35,954 nt of DNA from DATKZH01 sp964475955 (GTDB lineage Bacteria > Planctomycetota > Planctomycetia > Pirellulales > Thermoguttaceae), in contig CAYYZY010000069.1 in assembly GCA_964475955.1 (NCBI GenBank), positions 1 to 35,954 on the forward strand, given 5' to 3'. Positions 33,407-35,954 of the stretch are shown in pieces. How positions within the stretch are numbered: the stretch's first letter is position 1; each line of letters opens with the position of its first letter. Made by a program: the position numbers and the translations under genes. The notes below the pieces were generated by a model. The model was given only the letters and a program-made list of their open reading frames with translations. It searched no databases and was not told the DNA's origin.

Positions 33407-34141
33407 TCACGTTTCCCATCGATGCTCGGGGCGCGCGAGGATCTCGTTCAACACGACGGCCTGGCGCAGGCTGGCGGGCTCGGCCAGGACGGCCGCCAGC
33501 CCGGCCGCGGCGGTGCCGGAGACGACGAGGACGTGGTCCTCGGGGGCCGCGGAGTCCTCGGCTTCGGCGCCTTCGGACGACTCGCCGGGTGTGCCGCCCA
33601 GCGTGCCGAGCCGGTGGTCGAATACCTCGTGGAGGTGGCCTGCCATCGCCTCGGGGGTTTGGGCGAAGCCGGTTCCCACGTCGGAGACAAAGCTGCCGAA
33701 CCCGGCGGCGGGCACGTGCGAGCGAACGTGGTCGGCGACCCCGGCGTTTTCCGGTTCCGGGAGCACCGCGGCGGGGCCGATGTCGAGCGGCTCTTCCGCG
33801 CGCCGCGGGAGAGCGGTCGGCTTCCGCCCGGCCGGCTGCGGGGCCGGCTGGCGCGGGGACCTCGGCGCGGCGGGCCGGGGCGCCGCGGGGCGCTGCCCCG
33901 GGGCGCGCACGAAATCGTCGACCTGGCGGCGCAGCGGATCCGCATCGCGGGGGACGCCGGGCCTCGCTCCGCGCGCAGGGGGAATCGGCCCTCGCCGCCG
34001 GGCCTCCTCCACCCGGCGCGCCTCGTGGATCTTGGCCATCACCTGGCCCAGCGCGCCGATGACGAGGAACAGGATCACCACGCCGAGCCAGACCATCTCG
34101 TCGGCACCGGCGGCCAGGAGCACGGAGGGCAAGTCGCTCAT
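33407..34141 (-). CDS. Small single-span membrane protein encoded with nfeD-floA
   Basis: The 244-residue protein has one N-terminal transmembrane helix (about 17-35, MVWLGVVILFLVIGALGQV), then a basic Arg/Pro/Ala-rich region (about 40-130) and a more acidic C-terminal part with no recognised domain. Its ATG (34139-34141) overlaps the floA stop as ATGA, showing translational coupling. The helix followed by a disordered tail suggests a protein that sits in or near flotillin patches, but this is inferred from position only. I do not recognise a family; the coding call rests on the start overlap, an intact frame and the helix at the expected place. Confidence 0.75.
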   Translation of the reverse strand: MSDLPSVLLAAGADEMVWLGVVILFLVIGALGQVMAKIHEARRVEEARRRGPIPPARGARPGVPRDADPLRRQVDDFVRAPGQRPAAPRPAAPRSPRQPAPQPAGRKPTALPRRAEEPLDIGPAAVLPEPENAGVADHVRSHVPAAGFGSFVSDVGTGFAQTPEAMAGHLHEVFDHRLGTLGGTPGESSEGAEAEDSAAPEDHVLVVSGTAAAGLAAVLAEPASLRQAVVLNEILARPEHRWET

Positions 34142-35205
34142 GCGGCCGATCCTCCTTTGCGCGGGGCGGTTCCGGCCTTGGCGATCGAGGTCCGCATGTC
34201 GGTGTCGGCCTGGACGTTGCGGAGCTTGTAGTAGTCCAGGATGCCCAGCTTGCCTTCCCGGAACGCCTGGGCGATCGCCTTGGGCACTTCGGCCTCGGCC
34301 TCGACCACCTTGGCCCGGTTCTGCTCGATCTCGGCGACGCACTCCTGCTCCGCGGCCACCGCCATGGCGCGGCGCCCCTCGGCTTTGGCCCGGGCCACGC
34401 GCACGTCGGCCTCGGCCTGGTCGGCCTGCAACCGGGCGCCGATGTTCTCGCCCACGTCGATGTCGGCGATGTCGATGGAGACGATCTCGAAGGCGGTCTG
34501 CGCGTCGAGCCGCCGATCGAGCACCTTCTTGGAGATTACGTCCGGGTTTTCCAGCACCTCGCCGTGCGTCTGCGCCGACCCGATCGCGCTGACGATCCCC
34601 TCGCCGACCCGGGCGACGATCGTCTCTTCCTTGGCCCCGCCGATCAATTGGAGCAGGTTCGCCCGCACGGTCACCCGCGCCTTGACCTTCAGTTGGATGC
34701 CGTTTTGCGCCACGCCGTCGAGTGACTGCCGGCCCGACGCCCGCGAGGGGCAGTCGATCACCTTGGGGTAGACGCTGGTTTGCACCGCCTCGAGCACGTT
34801 GCGGCCCGCCAAGTCGATGGCCGTGGCCAGCTTGAAGTCGAGCTCGGTCATCTTGGCCTTGCTGGCCGCGACGATCGCCCGAACCACCAGGGGAACGTTC
34901 CCCCCGGCCAGGTAGTGGCCCTCCAGCGCCTTGCTCGTGATGCCCGACTCTCGCTCGGTCAGGCCGGCCTGCACCGCCATGATCTTGCTGCGCACGATCA
35001 CGTCGGCCCGGACCTTGCGGAACGTCATCCCCAACAGGTCGAAGATCCCGACCCCCGCCCCCGTGGCAAACGACTGCACCCAAAGCCGGGCGTAGGTGGC
35101 GAAGACGATCAGCGCGAGTCCCAGGAAGATGAGAATCGCGATGCCGATCACCACCGTCACCGGTTGGACGAACTCGGGGAGCTGCTGCTGAGCGAGCACG
35201 GTCAT
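34138..35205 (-). CDS. floA: Flotillin-like protein FloA
   Basis: This 355-residue protein has a membrane-inserted hydrophobic hairpin near the N-terminus (about 14-38), an SPFH/PHB domain with GMTFRKVRADVIVRSKIMA and LEGHYLAGGNVPLVVRAIVAA, and a C-terminal heptad region rich in Ala/Glu (for example AEADVRVARAKAEGRRAMAVAAEQE) that mediates oligomerisation. These are features of the YqfA/FloA family, which organises functional membrane microdomains. B. subtilis FloA is about 330 residues, so the length fits. The ATG at 35205 has GAGGAG upstream and is preferred over an in-frame codon at 35271 that encodes a His/Arg-rich leader. nfeD lies upstream, as is usual for this family. Confidence 0.95.
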   Translation of the reverse strand: MTVLAQQQLPEFVQPVTVVIGIAILIFLGLALIVFATYARLWVQSFATGAGVGIFDLLGMTFRKVRADVIVRSKIMAVQAGLTERESGITSKALEGHYLAGGNVPLVVRAIVAASKAKMTELDFKLATAIDLAGRNVLEAVQTSVYPKVIDCPSRASGRQSLDGVAQNGIQLKVKARVTVRANLLQLIGGAKEETIVARVGEGIVSAIGSAQTHGEVLENPDVISKKVLDRRLDAQTAFEIVSIDIADIDVGENIGARLQADQAEADVRVARAKAEGRRAMAVAAEQECVAEIEQNRAKVVEAEAEVPKAIAQAFREGKLGILDYYKLRNVQADTDMRTSIAKAGTAPRKGGSAA

Positions 35206-35313
35206 GACGCGACTCCTCGACGACAAGGCTCGGGCGGGCCCAATGTGCCTCACCCGGCGGTGATCGGGCACCTACCCCTCAACTCGTGGGTTTATCCGGG
35301 GGCCGGGCTTTTG

Positions 35314-35880
35314 TCAACCCAAGGGGTCGTCGAAGGGGTCGAGCCCGACCGCCTCGATCGGGCGGGAAAGCGAGTCGGGGCCGGCCGACGCGTCGTCGAT
35401 CGGGCGCACCACCACGCGGTTGCCGTGGACGTCGATCACGCGCACACGTTGGCCCGCGTCGACCGGCACGCCCTCGCTCACCGCGTTGATCGTGCGCCCG
35501 TCGACCGTGACGGCCCCGCTGGGAAGCATCCGGGTCTTGGCCACGCCCTCGCGGTCGATCAACGCCTTGAGCTGCCGGTGCTGGGGGCTGTCGGGCAGCA
35601 CGTCGGCGTCGGTGGGCGTGCCCAACAGCATGCGTCGGCCCATCGGCGTGCTCGGCCACACGTACAGCGCGAGCACGATCACCACGGGAACCCCCACCGC
35701 CGAGGTGCCCAGCATCGCAAAGCCCACCCGCGGCCCGTCCATGAATCCCAACACAATCGCGCTGATGATCGAGCAGGCGGCCAGGAATCCCAAGGCCCCG
35801 CCCGACGGGACAAACACCTCCAGGATCACGAGGCTCAACCCGAACACCAGCAGGAGGATCGCCCAAGCCCACAGGTCCAT
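35314..35880 (-). CDS. NfeD-family membrane protein (short form)
   Basis: The 188-residue protein has three transmembrane helices in its first 75 residues (about 4-24, 28-47, 52-75) and a C-terminal OB-fold (about 105-170, with GRTINAVSEGVPVDAGQRVRVIDVHGNRVVVRP). This is the truncated NfeD type without the N-terminal ClpP-like serine protease. NfeD proteins accompany flotillin/stomatin genes and are thought to bind them in the membrane. GGGAGG lies ahead of the ATG at 35880. It is first of three genes with floA and a small membrane protein, with a gap of 108 bases to floA. Confidence 0.92.
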   Translation of the reverse strand: MDLWAWAILLLVFGLSLVILEVFVPSGGALGFLAACSIISAIVLGFMDGPRVGFAMLGTSAVGVPVVIVLALYVWPSTPMGRRMLLGTPTDADVLPDSPQHRQLKALIDREGVAKTRMLPSGAVTVDGRTINAVSEGVPVDAGQRVRVIDVHGNRVVVRPIDDASAGPDSLSRPIEAVGLDPFDDPLG

Positions 35881-35954
35881 GCTTCTTTCCCTCCCCTAAT
35901 ACGACAGCGCAGGTTCGACTCGGATGCGGGATTGGGCAGCCTGGAGCGGTGTCC

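Noticed and set aside
35895..35930. GGTTCGA-like sequence near the right end, reminiscent of a tRNA T-loop
   Set aside because: No matching acceptor or anticodon stem was found around it. Inspection for other T-loop motifs in the intergenic regions found no tRNA.

Overview
The window is high-GC bacterial chromosome and reads as a member of the Planctomycetota. The reasons are an NfeD/FloA flotillin operon, a ThuA-domain secreted protein, a very large Ser/Thr-kinase/histidine-kinase fusion, a membrane-fusion protein with a planctomycete-style TPR tail, an isolated Flp-type pilin and many short palindromic intergenic repeats. This placement is inference from gene content; no rRNA or tRNA is present to confirm it.

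Layout. 1-1421 (+): the 3' end of citrate synthase, then an M24 Xaa-Pro-type peptidase. 1513-5130 (-): a DevCA/DevB-like ABC exporter operon (permease, ATPase, membrane-fusion protein with TPR tail). 5131-6000: a gene-free stretch with two tandem 42-bp palindromic repeats. 6001-18941: a signalling region with a free-standing HPt protein, a REC/HD-GYP response regulator, a FadL-type outer-membrane protein, a methyltransferase resembling the PhcB (3-hydroxy fatty acid methyl ester) family, a 2013-residue Ser/Thr kinase-AAA-TPR-GAF-histidine kinase-REC-REC protein and, convergent to it, a REC-histidine kinase. 19263-19937 (-): a HAD phosphatase/mutase. 20073-24389 (-): a giant unrecognised membrane protein with a voltage-sensor-like four-helix unit. 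24719-24913 (+): a Flp pilin. 25244-25849 (-): a low-complexity lipoprotein. 26126-27112 (-): a sugar-nucleotide epimerase/dehydratase. 27222-30041 (-): gyrA. 30444-30975 (-): a truncated, frameshifted gene remnant. 30976-32001 (-): a ThuA protein. 32428-33348 (-): a 3-hydroxyisobutyrate dehydrogenase-family enzyme. 33407-35880 (-): nfeD, floA and a small membrane protein.

The best candidate for an undescribed system is 6001-18941. It brings together a possible signal-synthesis enzyme (PhcB-like), a possible outer-membrane route for hydrophobic molecules (FadL), two complex kinases, a separate phosphotransfer protein and a c-di-GMP phosphodiesterase output. This combination recalls the Ralstonia phc and Xanthomonas rpf systems but with different protein architectures. 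The grouping is an inference from adjacency and domain content.

The second candidate is the voltage-sensor-like giant protein. The third is a pair of about 120-bp MITE-like elements, in opposite orientation, lying directly upstream of the giant kinase gene and of the HAD gene. One of them also overlaps the stop codon of the giant membrane protein.
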